64,000 nt of DNA, taken from assembly GCF_024506395.1 (NCBI RefSeq), contig NZ_JANIBO010000001.1, positions 496,001 to 560,000 on the forward strand, in the 5' to 3' direction. Each line of letters begins with the position of its first letter. Within the stretch, counting starts at the first letter, position 1. Under the pieces are notes generated by a model, which made no database searches, had not been told where the DNA came from, and was given only the letters and a program-made list of their open reading frames with translations. This document shows, piece after piece, positions 35,108-42,833 of this stretch. A program made the translations under genes and the position numbers. Source of the DNA: Cetobacterium sp. NK01 (GTDB lineage: Bacteria; Fusobacteriota; Fusobacteriia; Fusobacteriales; Fusobacteriaceae).

Positions 35108-35545
35108 TCACTTCCCTTTAGTTTCTATATCTATCGCTTGTGCTCCTGCCAACTTTATATCTGACATTATATCTACAACATCTCCATAGTCGATTCCTCT
35201 ATCAGCTAATATTGCCACTCTCTTATTTTCCATCAGTATAATTGTATTTTTTATTTTTTCTTGTAATTCATCTTTTCTTATGTCTGCTATAGAACTCTCT
35301 TTTTGTTTGTCTATTTTTATTTTTAGCTCTCCATTACTTGCAACTAAAATTGAAATTTTATCAACAGATTCTATTATTTCAGAAACCTCTGATTTAGGTA
35401 AATCTATTTTCATACCCTTCATATCATCAAATGTTGTAGCAACCATAAAAAATATCAAAAGTAAAAACACTACATCTATCAATGGAGTTAAATCTGGTGT
35501 TAATTGTTTTCTTTGATAATTCATAAACCCTTTTGATTTAAACAT
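35108..35545 (-). CDS. exbD: Biopolymer transport protein ExbD
   Basis: A 145-residue protein with one membrane helix (about 18-40) containing the key aspartate in LTPLIDVVFLLLIFFM, followed by a periplasmic domain. It forms the proton-driven motor with ExbB for TonB. It follows exbB after 9 bases with AGGTG before the ATG. Confidence 0.95.
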   Translation of the reverse strand: MFKSKGFMNYQRKQLTPDLTPLIDVVFLLLIFFMVATTFDDMKGMKIDLPKSEVSEIIESVDKISILVASNGELKIKIDKQKESSIADIRKDELQEKIKNTIILMENKRVAILADRGIDYGDVVDIMSDIKLAGAQAIDIETKGK

Positions 35546-35554
35546 ATTCTACAC

Positions 35555-36178
35555 CTACATCTTTCTTAAAATATTTATAAATTCAACTACATTTTTTTCC
35601 ATATCAACCAATGCTTTTTCAATCTTTTTTTGGTAGAAGTTATAAAATATTAAAGCAGGTATAGCTACAATTAAACCTGATGCTGTTGTAATTAATGCTT
35701 GAGAAATTCCAAAAGCTAGAACTGTTGGATCTCCCGCTCCATGTTTTGACATAGCTGTAAAAGCTCCAATCATCCCAGTTACAGTTCCTAATAACCCTGC
35801 TAGTGGAGTTACATTAGCTGCTAAAGCTAAGATCCACATATTTTTTTCTAATTTTGGCATCTCTCTTAGAGCACACTCTCTTGCTTTCTCCTCTAAATAA
35901 TCATAAGTACAACAATTCATTTTTCCACCATTATATTCTATTAAAATTGCTTTCATAACTTTAGCTGATGTATTTTTAAAACAATCACATGCTTTTATAG
36001 CTCTTTCTCTTTCATTATTTTTAATGAATTTTTCTAAATGATTTATTAAAAGTTCTCCATTATCTTTCTCATTTTTAAAGAAGTAATACCCTCTTTCCAA
36101 TATTACGCTAAGACCTGCTACTGATAAAAATATTATTACAGCCATTAATGGTCCTCCTGCTTTGATTATATCTATCAT
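35555..36178 (-). CDS. exbB: MotA/TolQ/ExbB proton channel protein ExbB
   Basis: A 207-residue proton channel with three membrane helices (about 10-30, 115-140 and 160-182). It carries the family segment ANVTPLAGLLGTVTGMIGAF (about 118-137) and the GISQALITTASGLIVAIPAL helix. As first gene of the long minus-strand haem operon, it follows a consensus promoter that is back to back with the tonB promoter. Confidence 0.95.
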   Translation of the reverse strand: MIDIIKAGGPLMAVIIFLSVAGLSVILERGYYFFKNEKDNGELLINHLEKFIKNNERERAIKACDCFKNTSAKVMKAILIEYNGGKMNCCTYDYLEEKARECALREMPKLEKNMWILALAANVTPLAGLLGTVTGMIGAFTAMSKHGAGDPTVLAFGISQALITTASGLIVAIPALIFYNFYQKKIEKALVDMEKNVVEFINILRKM

Positions 36179-36218
36179 CCATTCCCTCCTCTAATTAAAT
36201 ATTTTGATATTCAAAGTT

Positions 36219-36247
36219 ATTATAATGATTTTGTACTGAATAGTCAA
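36219..36247 (-). promoter_or_regulatory. exbB (haem operon) promoter
   Basis: Minus-strand TTGACT (36247-36242), 17-base spacer, TATAAT (36224-36219). ATCATTATAAT overlaps the -10 and resembles half of a Fur box. Confidence 0.75.
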
Positions 36248-36283
36248 TATATTTTTTAAACAAAGTATTTTTTTATAAATAAT

Positions 36284-36312
36284 TTGATAATTAAAATATT
36301 TTTTGTTATAAT
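36284..36312 (+). promoter_or_regulatory. tonB promoter
   Basis: TTGATA (36284-36289), 17-base spacer, TATAAT (36307-36312). ATAATCATTAT overlaps the -10, mirroring the exbB promoter. Confidence 0.75.
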
Positions 36313-36347
36313 CATTATGGATTTATTACTTATTTTTTGGAGGAATT

Positions 36348-37049
36348 ATGAAGTTTTTTATTTTTTCAATAGTTTTACATATATTTATATTTATTTTTGG
36401 TTTTTCTTTAGATTCAAACAAAAGTTTTGAAATTAATAATGTTGGAAATGATTTTAGTACTCCATCTATCTCTGTTAATTTCAATTCAATGCAAATAACT
36501 TCACAACCGCAACCAGCTGAATCATCAGATGAAATTCTAAAAGAGGTTTTAGAAGAAAAAATAGATAAACCTAAAATTGAGGAACAAAAAAGAGAAGTTA
36601 TAAAAAAAGAGAATAAAAAAATTTCTAAACCTAAAAAAGTTTTAGAAAAAAAGAAAAATGAACTCACTAAAAAATCTCAACAATTAGAAAATACAAATAC
36701 ACCTACAAACACTAATACTGATTTAATTGAACTCTCACAAGGTGTGTTTGCTGCCAAAAATCAAGGGGTTCAAGGACTTAAATATTCTTTTATTTCTCAA
36801 CCTGATCCAGAATATCCTTTAGCTGCCAAAAGAATATCATACACTAAAGAGGTTTCTATTAAAGTTAGATTTCTTGTGGGATTAAATGGTGAAATTGAAG
36901 ATATTAAATTTTACAATGATAAAGATAATTTAGGTTTCCAAAAAGAAGTCGAAAAAACTTTAAACAAGTGGAAATTGACTCCTGTAACTTTAAATAGCAA
37001 ACCAATAAAACTATACTTTTATAAAGAATTCAAATTTAATCAAAAATAA
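36348..37049 (+). CDS. tonB: TonB family protein
   Basis: A 233-residue TonB protein: an N-terminal membrane anchor (about 2-17), a Lys/Glu-rich spacer (about 55-115) with few prolines, and a C-terminal TonB domain (about 140-233; PDPEYPLAAKRISYTKEVSIKV without long Pro repeats). It passes energy from ExbB-ExbD to the haem receptor. It is expressed divergently from exbB and starts behind GGAGG. Confidence 0.9.
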   Translation: MKFFIFSIVLHIFIFIFGFSLDSNKSFEINNVGNDFSTPSISVNFNSMQITSQPQPAESSDEILKEVLEEKIDKPKIEEQKREVIKKENKKISKPKKVLEKKKNELTKKSQQLENTNTPTNTNTDLIELSQGVFAAKNQGVQGLKYSFISQPDPEYPLAAKRISYTKEVSIKVRFLVGLNGEIEDIKFYNDKDNLGFQKEVEKTLNKWKLTPVTLNSKPIKLYFYKEFKFNQK

Positions 37050-37067
37050 TGGGAGGATTTTAATTTT

Positions 37068-37574
37068 ATGAAAATACTTATCACTTATTCATCAAAGACT
37101 GGAAATACAGAAAAAATAGCTCAAGCTATTCATAAAGGTATTCCAACTGCTAACCTTTTACCAATCTCTGAAATTGTAAACTTAGATTATGATTTAATTT
37201 TTGTAGGTGGTTGGATTGATAGAGCCACTTTCGATCAAACAGCATTGACTTTAGCTAAACAAATTTTTGATAAAAATGTTGCGTACTTCTTTACTTTAGG
37301 TGCTTATCCACACTCTGAACATGCTAAAGATTGTCTTAACAACATTGAAACTCTATTAAAAAATAATAATAACAATATTTTAGGTGGATACTTTTGTCAA
37401 GGAGCTATTGATCCAAAGTTAATCTCTTGGTTATCAACACTTCCATCTGATCACAAAATGTCTCCTAACGAGGAAAGAAGACAAAGATGGGAAGATGCTA
37501 AATCACATCCTGATCAATTGGATTTAGACAAAGCTACTGAATTTAGTTTAGATATTATTTCTAAGCATAAATAA
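37068..37574 (+). CDS. Flavodoxin-like protein, BilS/HmuF type
   Basis: A 168-residue flavodoxin fold protein with the phosphate-binding loop TYSSKTGNTEKIAQAI (about 5-20), FVGGWIDRA (about 45-53) and a C-terminal segment MSPNEERRQRWEDAKSHPD (about 128-146) that matches BilS-type flavodoxins. In Fusobacterium nucleatum a flavodoxin in the hmu locus (HmuF) binds haem and reduces anaerobilin; this gene is in the equivalent place after tonB, so it is the probable redox partner for the HmuW-like enzyme. Gene equivalence is inferred. Confidence 0.82.
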   Translation: MKILITYSSKTGNTEKIAQAIHKGIPTANLLPISEIVNLDYDLIFVGGWIDRATFDQTALTLAKQIFDKNVAYFFTLGAYPHSEHAKDCLNNIETLLKNNNNNILGGYFCQGAIDPKLISWLSTLPSDHKMSPNEERRQRWEDAKSHPDQLDLDKATEFSLDIISKHK

Positions 37575-37577
37575 AAT

Positions 37578-37616
37578 AAAAATAGGGAAAAGCTAAAATA
37601 ACTTTTCCCTATTTTT
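37578..37616. terminator. Bidirectional terminator between flavodoxin and hutX genes
   Basis: A 15-bp stem (AAAAATAGGGAAAAG and its complement) with T/A tracts on both sides between convergent genes. Confidence 0.9.
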
Positions 37617-37620
37617 ATTT

Positions 37621-38091
37621 TTATAAACTTTTAAAACTTTCTAAACACTCTTCAATCAACTCTTTCTTCTCATTTCTTGGAACATATACTGCAAATATTT
37701 CCTTTTCATCCTCCCCAAAGAATTTTATAGAATAACTCTCTCTTCCAAACATTATATCTTTTACTAAAAAAATCTCTTTTATTTTTCCCACACTTAAATG
37801 TCCACCTATTGTTGAATTTTTATCATGAAAATTCAAGAATCCGTGAGCATAAAATCCTTTTGGAAACTTATCTTGTATCTCTAATACAAAACTTGGGGTA
37901 ACAACTAATAAAAATACTTTTTCCCATCCTCTTAATATATCGAATAATTCATCAATTTTTTCTATATCATACTTCTTTACAGTCGATGCCTCTCTTAAAA
38001 CTTCAATCATTGGAATATCTAATTCTTTAGCTATTTTATTTAAAGAAACCTTTTCATCATTTACCAATATCTCATTTATTTTATTTTTCAT
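37621..38091 (-). CDS. hutX: HutX/ChuX family cytosolic haem carrier
   Basis: A 156-residue protein of the HutX/HugX/ChuX family. The blocks GWEKVFLLVVTPSFVLEI (about 55-72), PKGFYAHGFLNFHDKNSTIGGHL (split, about 77-99) and FGRESYSIKFFG (about 115-126) agree with the family; HGFLNFH has conserved histidines. Such proteins hold haem in the cytoplasm and pass it to a degrading enzyme. It faces the tonB-flavodoxin operon across a shared terminator and has its own hugZ-like promoter. Confidence 0.9.
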   Translation of the reverse strand: MKNKINEILVNDEKVSLNKIAKELDIPMIEVLREASTVKKYDIEKIDELFDILRGWEKVFLLVVTPSFVLEIQDKFPKGFYAHGFLNFHDKNSTIGGHLSVGKIKEIFLVKDIMFGRESYSIKFFGEDEKEIFAVYVPRNEKKELIEECLESFKSL

Positions 38092-38122
38092 AAATTCCTC
38101 CTACACTATATTATGCAAGAAA

Positions 38123-38151
38123 AATATATTACATTTTAAAAACTTTGTCAA
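38123..38151 (-). promoter_or_regulatory. hutX promoter
   Basis: Minus-strand TTGACA (38151-38146), 17-base spacer, TATATT (38128-38123). It begins with the same TTGACAAAGTTT as the hugZ promoter. Confidence 0.75.
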
Positions 38152-39354
38152 TCAAATATTTTTAAAATATTCGATTATTTTTGAATTTTCATTAAATTTA
38201 ACTTCATCTATCACATAATTTTCTCCAAAATTTTCCATATCTTCATATAATTTCTTAAATGTTATTATCTCTACACTCATTGTTAGTTTATAATTTTTTT
38301 CATCTGTTGTTTCACATTCAATTGTTGAAATATAACCCATTTTTTTTAACATATCTAAAATTCCTCTAGTTAACTCTGTTGGTATTTTTAAACTTTCAGA
38401 TATCTCTATAGCAGATATTGGTTTATTATTTTTCAAATAATTTTCCATCAATGTTAGTAATACTTTTTGAGTAACCCTATACTTTGAAATAAAATTTATT
38501 TTTTTTATTATTCCAATTTTTCCTAAACTATCTCTATTTTGTAAAATATATGAAAAGTGTGCTCCTATTAAAATTAAAAACCATACAATTTTTAACCATA
38601 TTAAAGAAAGTAACAGAACTGAAAAGCTTCCATAAATTTTATTATATGTTGTTATTATTATCTGTAATCTTACTAATAACATATTACTTTGATTTAGTAA
38701 AAATGAAATTATAAAACTACTCCAAAGAGTTGGAACTAAGTTTACTTTTGTATTTGGAAGAACAGTATAAAAAAATACAAAAAATATCCACAATGCTAAA
38801 TATGGTGCTATTAATTGTATTATATGTTTACTGTAAAATATATCGGTTTTTAGATTAGTTAATATATTAGCTCCAATAACACTTACTGGTAACATTAAAA
38901 AAACAATAAAATAATCAGTTACTTTCCTAAAAACACCTCTTGTTTTCCTAATTCCCCATATACTATTTAACGCTTTTTCAATCACAGAAAACATTGATAT
39001 GATAACCCAACCTAATGATAAAAATCCTACTCCTGCAATAATTCCACTTCTAGTATTTTGGAGCAAATTCTGAGTTGTTTCTAGTATAAGATTTACAGTC
39101 TCCTCATTTAACGGAGAACTCTCTGTCAATTGTTTAAGATAATAATTATCTATCCCAAACCATCTTCCAATACTAAACGCTATCGCTAAAACAGGTATAA
39201 AGGATAATGTTGTAAAATAACATAAGGTATTTGCCCATAAATTTGAATTTGATCTTTTATAATTTTCTAAAGCTCCCTTCATTTGACTATAAAAGTGAGT
39301 TAGTTGCAATTCACTTATATAATCTTTTATTTTATTTATAAATTTTAAAATCAT
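38152..39354 (-). CDS. YihY/BrkB family membrane protein with a C-terminal winged helix
   Basis: A 400-residue protein. The YihY domain (about 20-285) has six or more membrane helices with LSFIPVLAIAFS, SIWGIRKTRG and PNTKV motifs. A soluble tail (about 300-400) looks like a winged-helix domain (ISAIEISESLKIPTELTRGILDMLKKMGYI), a fusion seen in some YihY proteins. Although once annotated as ribonuclease BN, this family has no proven enzymatic role. It is followed by hutX but ends within the hutX promoter. Confidence 0.85.
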   Translation of the reverse strand: MILKFINKIKDYISELQLTHFYSQMKGALENYKRSNSNLWANTLCYFTTLSFIPVLAIAFSIGRWFGIDNYYLKQLTESSPLNEETVNLILETTQNLLQNTRSGIIAGVGFLSLGWVIISMFSVIEKALNSIWGIRKTRGVFRKVTDYFIVFLMLPVSVIGANILTNLKTDIFYSKHIIQLIAPYLALWIFFVFFYTVLPNTKVNLVPTLWSSFIISFLLNQSNMLLVRLQIIITTYNKIYGSFSVLLLSLIWLKIVWFLILIGAHFSYILQNRDSLGKIGIIKKINFISKYRVTQKVLLTLMENYLKNNKPISAIEISESLKIPTELTRGILDMLKKMGYISTIECETTDEKNYKLTMSVEIITFKKLYEDMENFGENYVIDEVKFNENSKIIEYFKNI

Positions 39355-39412
39355 CTCATCCCTCCCAATATATTCTTTTCTAATTTTATCACATTTCCTT
39401 TATTAAAAAAAA

Positions 39413-39444
39413 TTAAAAGAACCTCTTTTAGGAGGTTCTTTTAA
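39413..39444 (-). terminator. Terminator of the mur operon
   Basis: A 13-bp stem (TTAAAAGAACCTC and complement), 6-base loop, followed on the minus strand by TTTTTTTTAAT, 92 bases past the murP stop. Confidence 0.85.
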
Positions 39445-39535
39445 TACGGGGAGATTATTTATTTTTATAACACTTTTTTCTTTATTATATCTTTTAGACA
39501 AAGATCTTTTAAAAAAAGTTTTATTTTTTTATTTT

Positions 39536-40930
39536 TTATACAGCTTCATCAATATCTTTTGGAATTCCAAAGAAATACGTTATTATAAATCCAGCTATAT
39601 AAGATATTCCTAATCCAATTATATAATATAAAATTTTTCCTGGAACAACTAAAGGAATAGCTGTTACTCCCGCTGGTCCAAAAGCTATTGTTTGAACTTT
39701 TGTAGCTGCTAAAAATGCGCCACCTATTCCACCTGCTATTGAAGCTGTTATAAAAGGTTTTCCTAATGGTAGTGTTACCCCATAAAGCATGGGTTCTCCA
39801 ATTCCTAATATTGCAACTGGCATTGCAGATCTTATTATATTCCTTAATTTTTTATTATTTTTTGCTTTTATATAAATTGCTGCAGCCCCACCTATCTGTC
39901 CTCCACCTGCCATACAAAGTATTGGGAACAATGATATACTTCCAAATTGTGTTAATTGAACCATATAAAATGGTATTAGTCCATGATGTAATCCAACCAT
40001 TAACAAAGGTAAAAAAGATGCTGCCAATATAAACCCACCTATTATTGCTATAGGACCTTCACTCATTATAAAGAATGAAAATACTTTTATAATTCCATCT
40101 GAAACTACTCCTGCAAAAGGCATTATTGCAAATATTGTTAATGTTCCCACTATTAACAATGAAATCATAGGCGTTAAAATTGTATCTAAAAAATCTGGTA
40201 TAATTTTTCTAAGCTGCTTTTCAACCCAAGCCAAAATTGCAACACCAATTATTACACCTATTATTCCACCTTTACCAGGAATTAATATACTATTTAGTGG
40301 TACATCTGCATTATATAAACCTAGTGCCTTTGAAAATATATTTATATTTCCACTTATTGTTATTGCTCCAATAACTCCACCTAAAGCGGGCGTTGCTCCA
40401 AACTCATTAGCTGAATTTATACCCACAAATATTGCAAAATATGCAAATAAACCACTTCCTAAAGTTTGGAAAAAAGTTATCCACATAGGCATATCTTTTA
40501 TACCTTCTGCTGTGTATACATTTTGGAAATACCCTGCTATTCCATTTAAAAGCCCTGCTCCTATTATAGCTGGAATTAGTGGAATAAATACATTTGCCAA
40601 TCTTCTTAATATTGAAGAAAATTTACTTTGCTTTGATTTTACATTTTCTTTTGTTTTTTTCCATTCATCATTATTAATCGATATTTCTTCACAAAGTTTT
40701 TTCATTTCATCTGCTATTTTTTTACTTTTTCCTGGACCTACAACTACTTGAATTGTATCATCCCTTATCACTTTTATAACTCCTGGAATTTCATCTAATT
40801 TTTTAAAATCTACTTTATTATCATCCTTAACAGAAACTCTCACTCTTGTCATACAGTTATTTATAACTACTATATTGCCTTTTGATCCCAATTTTTCAAT
40901 TATCTCTTTTGCAATTGATTGATTATCCAT
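39536..40930 (-). CDS. murP: PTS transporter subunit IIBC, N-acetylmuramic acid specific
   Basis: A 464-residue PTS permease with an N-terminal EIIB domain (1-85; phosphorylated Cys27 in NNCMTRVRV) and an EIIC domain (about 110-460; ten helices, GLHHGLIPF and GIGEPMLYG blocks). There is no IIA domain, so it depends on a soluble EIIA from elsewhere. It sits right after murR and murQ, which defines the substrate as MurNAc, delivering MurNAc-6-phosphate to MurQ. Confidence 0.92.
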   Translation of the reverse strand: MDNQSIAKEIIEKLGSKGNIVVINNCMTRVRVSVKDDNKVDFKKLDEIPGVIKVIRDDTIQVVVGPGKSKKIADEMKKLCEEISINNDEWKKTKENVKSKQSKFSSILRRLANVFIPLIPAIIGAGLLNGIAGYFQNVYTAEGIKDMPMWITFFQTLGSGLFAYFAIFVGINSANEFGATPALGGVIGAITISGNINIFSKALGLYNADVPLNSILIPGKGGIIGVIIGVAILAWVEKQLRKIIPDFLDTILTPMISLLIVGTLTIFAIMPFAGVVSDGIIKVFSFFIMSEGPIAIIGGFILAASFLPLLMVGLHHGLIPFYMVQLTQFGSISLFPILCMAGGGQIGGAAAIYIKAKNNKKLRNIIRSAMPVAILGIGEPMLYGVTLPLGKPFITASIAGGIGGAFLAATKVQTIAFGPAGVTAIPLVVPGKILYYIIGLGISYIAGFIITYFFGIPKDIDEAV

Positions 40931-40948
40931 TCAACTCTCCCCTTAGTA

Positions 40949-41845
40949 TTATTTTACTGCTTCTCTTATAAACCCTTTAGATTCATTTAGTCTTTCTAAG
41001 GCTTCTTCTTTATTACATTTTAATAAAATCATTATAATTGCTACTTTTACTTGATTACTAGCTTTTTCTAACGCTTCTTGGGCAACTTCATAACTACACC
41101 CCGTTATTTGCATTATATTATTTTTTGCCCTCTCTCGTAGCTTTATGTTAGTAATTTTTAAATCTACCATTAAATTTTCATAAACTTTCCCTATACCTGT
41201 CATTGAAGCAGTACTAATCATATTTAAAATTAATTTTTGAGCTGTTCCTGCCTTCATTCTTGTAGATCCCGTTAAAACTTCTGGTCCCACTTCTACCTCT
41301 ATTGCTACATCTGCTATCTCTCCTATTTTACTTTTCTTATTACATGCAATGGCTATTGTTTTACAACCTATTTTTTTTGCATATTCAATTCCGCCTATTA
41401 CATATGGTGTTCTTCCCGAAGCCGCTATTCCACAAACTATATCATTTGATCTTAAATCTATTTCATTCAACTCTTCTATAGCTAACTCTTTTGAATCTTC
41501 TGCGCCCTCTTGGGCTTCTACAAAGGCTTTTTCTCCTCCTGCTATTAATCCCATCACTTTTGTCTTATCTACTCCAAATGTTGGTGGACATTCTACAGCA
41601 TCTAAAACTCCCAATCTTCCACTTGTTCCAGCACCCATATATACTAATCTTCCATTATTATTAAAAGCTTCTATAATTAATTTTACTGCCTTCTCAATTT
41701 CTGGAATAACCTCTTGAATACTTTCTGGAACTTTTTTATCCTCTTCATTTATAAGTATTAAGACCTCTTTTATACTCATGCTATCCATATTCATACTCTT
41801 TAAATTTCTTGTTTCTGTTGTTTTTCCTTCTAATATCTTTTCCAT
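40949..41845 (-). CDS. murQ: N-acetylmuramic acid 6-phosphate etherase
   Basis: A 298-residue SIS-domain enzyme that removes the lactyl ether of MurNAc-6-phosphate to give GlcNAc-6-phosphate and lactate. It carries AGTSGRLGVLDAVECPPTFG (about 72-91) with the catalytic Glu in the ECPPTFG turn, GIAASGRTPYV (about 130) and GSTRMKAGTAQK (about 193-204). Its ATG directly follows the murR stop. Confidence 0.97.
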   Translation of the reverse strand: MEKILEGKTTETRNLKSMNMDSMSIKEVLILINEEDKKVPESIQEVIPEIEKAVKLIIEAFNNNGRLVYMGAGTSGRLGVLDAVECPPTFGVDKTKVMGLIAGGEKAFVEAQEGAEDSKELAIEELNEIDLRSNDIVCGIAASGRTPYVIGGIEYAKKIGCKTIAIACNKKSKIGEIADVAIEVEVGPEVLTGSTRMKAGTAQKLILNMISTASMTGIGKVYENLMVDLKITNIKLRERAKNNIMQITGCSYEVAQEALEKASNQVKVAIIMILLKCNKEEALERLNESKGFIREAVK

Positions 41846-42694
41846 TTATTTTTCCACCCATCCCACTATTTTTTTACTTTTTTCTATATATTTTTTTACT
41901 TTTCTATAATCTTTTTGCATTAATCTTAAAAAAATACTATCTAATATTATCATTTGTGCCATTCTAGAAGAAATAGCTGAGCTTCTAAATATACTTTCTT
42001 TAGAAACAACTCCAATATTATAATCGCTTAAAGAAGAAAGACTATTTTTTCCAATTGATGTTATTGAAATAACAGGAATATTCATATCTTTAGCTATTTT
42101 TACAACATCTAAAACTTCTTGTGTTTCTCCTCTATGAGAAATTGCTATAACTAAATCTTTATCATTCATTGTTGAAAGCTTCATAAGCTGCATTTGCTTA
42201 CTATCATAATGAACTGTATCCATTTTTATTTTCATTAACTTTAATTCTAAATCCCTTGCTACAATTGATGACATTCCCGAACCTATTATTAAGATACGAC
42301 CGCTTTCTCTAATTTTCTCTATAATAGTTTCAAAATTTTTATAATCAATTACTCCCACAGTATTATTTAAAGCTTCTATAGTTTCTGCTAATGTTTTTTT
42401 TGTCACCTCTTCTAAAGAATCTTCTAAGTTTATATCACTATGTATTTTATTTTTTGATAAACTTTTTTTATTTTCTAAATCTCTTTCTAATTGTAACTTA
42501 AATGCTATGTATCCTGAAAATCCTATTTTTTTTATAAATTTAATAATTGAAGACTGACTTACTCCTATTTTTTTAGCTAACTCTGTCGAAGTAATCTCTC
42601 CTATTACGTTTTTATTTTTAACAATATATGTTGCAATTATTTTTTCACTTTCAGATAAGTTATTTTTCATACTTTTTATAATATTTTCAATCAC
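41846..42694 (-). CDS. murR: MurR/RpiR family transcriptional regulator
   Basis: A 282-residue regulator with an RpiR helix-turn-helix (about 1-77; STELAKKIGVSQSSIIKFIKKIGFSG) and a SIS sugar-phosphate-binding domain (about 115-260; ILIIGSGMSS, AISHRGETQEVLDV). It probably represses the murRQP operon and is released by MurNAc-6-phosphate. It starts at an ATG-like codon behind AGGAGG, with a palindrome upstream of its promoter. Confidence 0.92.
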   Translation of the reverse strand: MIENIIKSMKNNLSESEKIIATYIVKNKNVIGEITSTELAKKIGVSQSSIIKFIKKIGFSGYIAFKLQLERDLENKKSLSKNKIHSDINLEDSLEEVTKKTLAETIEALNNTVGVIDYKNFETIIEKIRESGRILIIGSGMSSIVARDLELKLMKIKMDTVHYDSKQMQLMKLSTMNDKDLVIAISHRGETQEVLDVVKIAKDMNIPVISITSIGKNSLSSLSDYNIGVVSKESIFRSSAISSRMAQMIILDSIFLRLMQKDYRKVKKYIEKSKKIVGWVEK

Positions 42695-42714
42695 AGTTCC
42701 TCCTTTACAGACAT

Positions 42715-42743
42715 ATATTACAATATATTCATTCTAAAATCAA
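42715..42743 (-). promoter_or_regulatory. murR operon promoter
   Basis: Minus-strand TTGATT (42743-42738), 17-base spacer, TAATAT (42720-42715). Confidence 0.65.
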
Positions 42744-42774
42744 GAATTTTTTATTTTATTTTTCATAATTTTAA

Positions 42775-42791
42775 AAGAATATTTTATTCTT
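42775..42791. promoter_or_regulatory. Palindrome upstream of murR
   Basis: AAGAATA-N3-TATTCTT, a perfect 7-bp inverted repeat about 32 bases before the -35. A likely MurR operator by position, but not proven. Confidence 0.5.
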
Positions 42792-42808
42792 GAAATTGAA
42801 TAAAAAAA

Positions 42809-42828
42809 GTGGAGAAATATTTCTCCAC
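42809..42828 (-). terminator. Terminator of the glm-mal-cit operon
   Basis: A perfect palindrome GTGGAGAAAT/ATTTCTCCAC, six bases past the citF stop, followed on the minus strand by seven T. Confidence 0.9.
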
Positions 42829-42833
42829 AAACT

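Noticed and set aside
36326..36667. A 113-codon minus-strand frame opposite tonB
   Set aside because: Ser/Phe-rich mirror of the Lys/Glu-rich TonB spacer; an artefact of composition.
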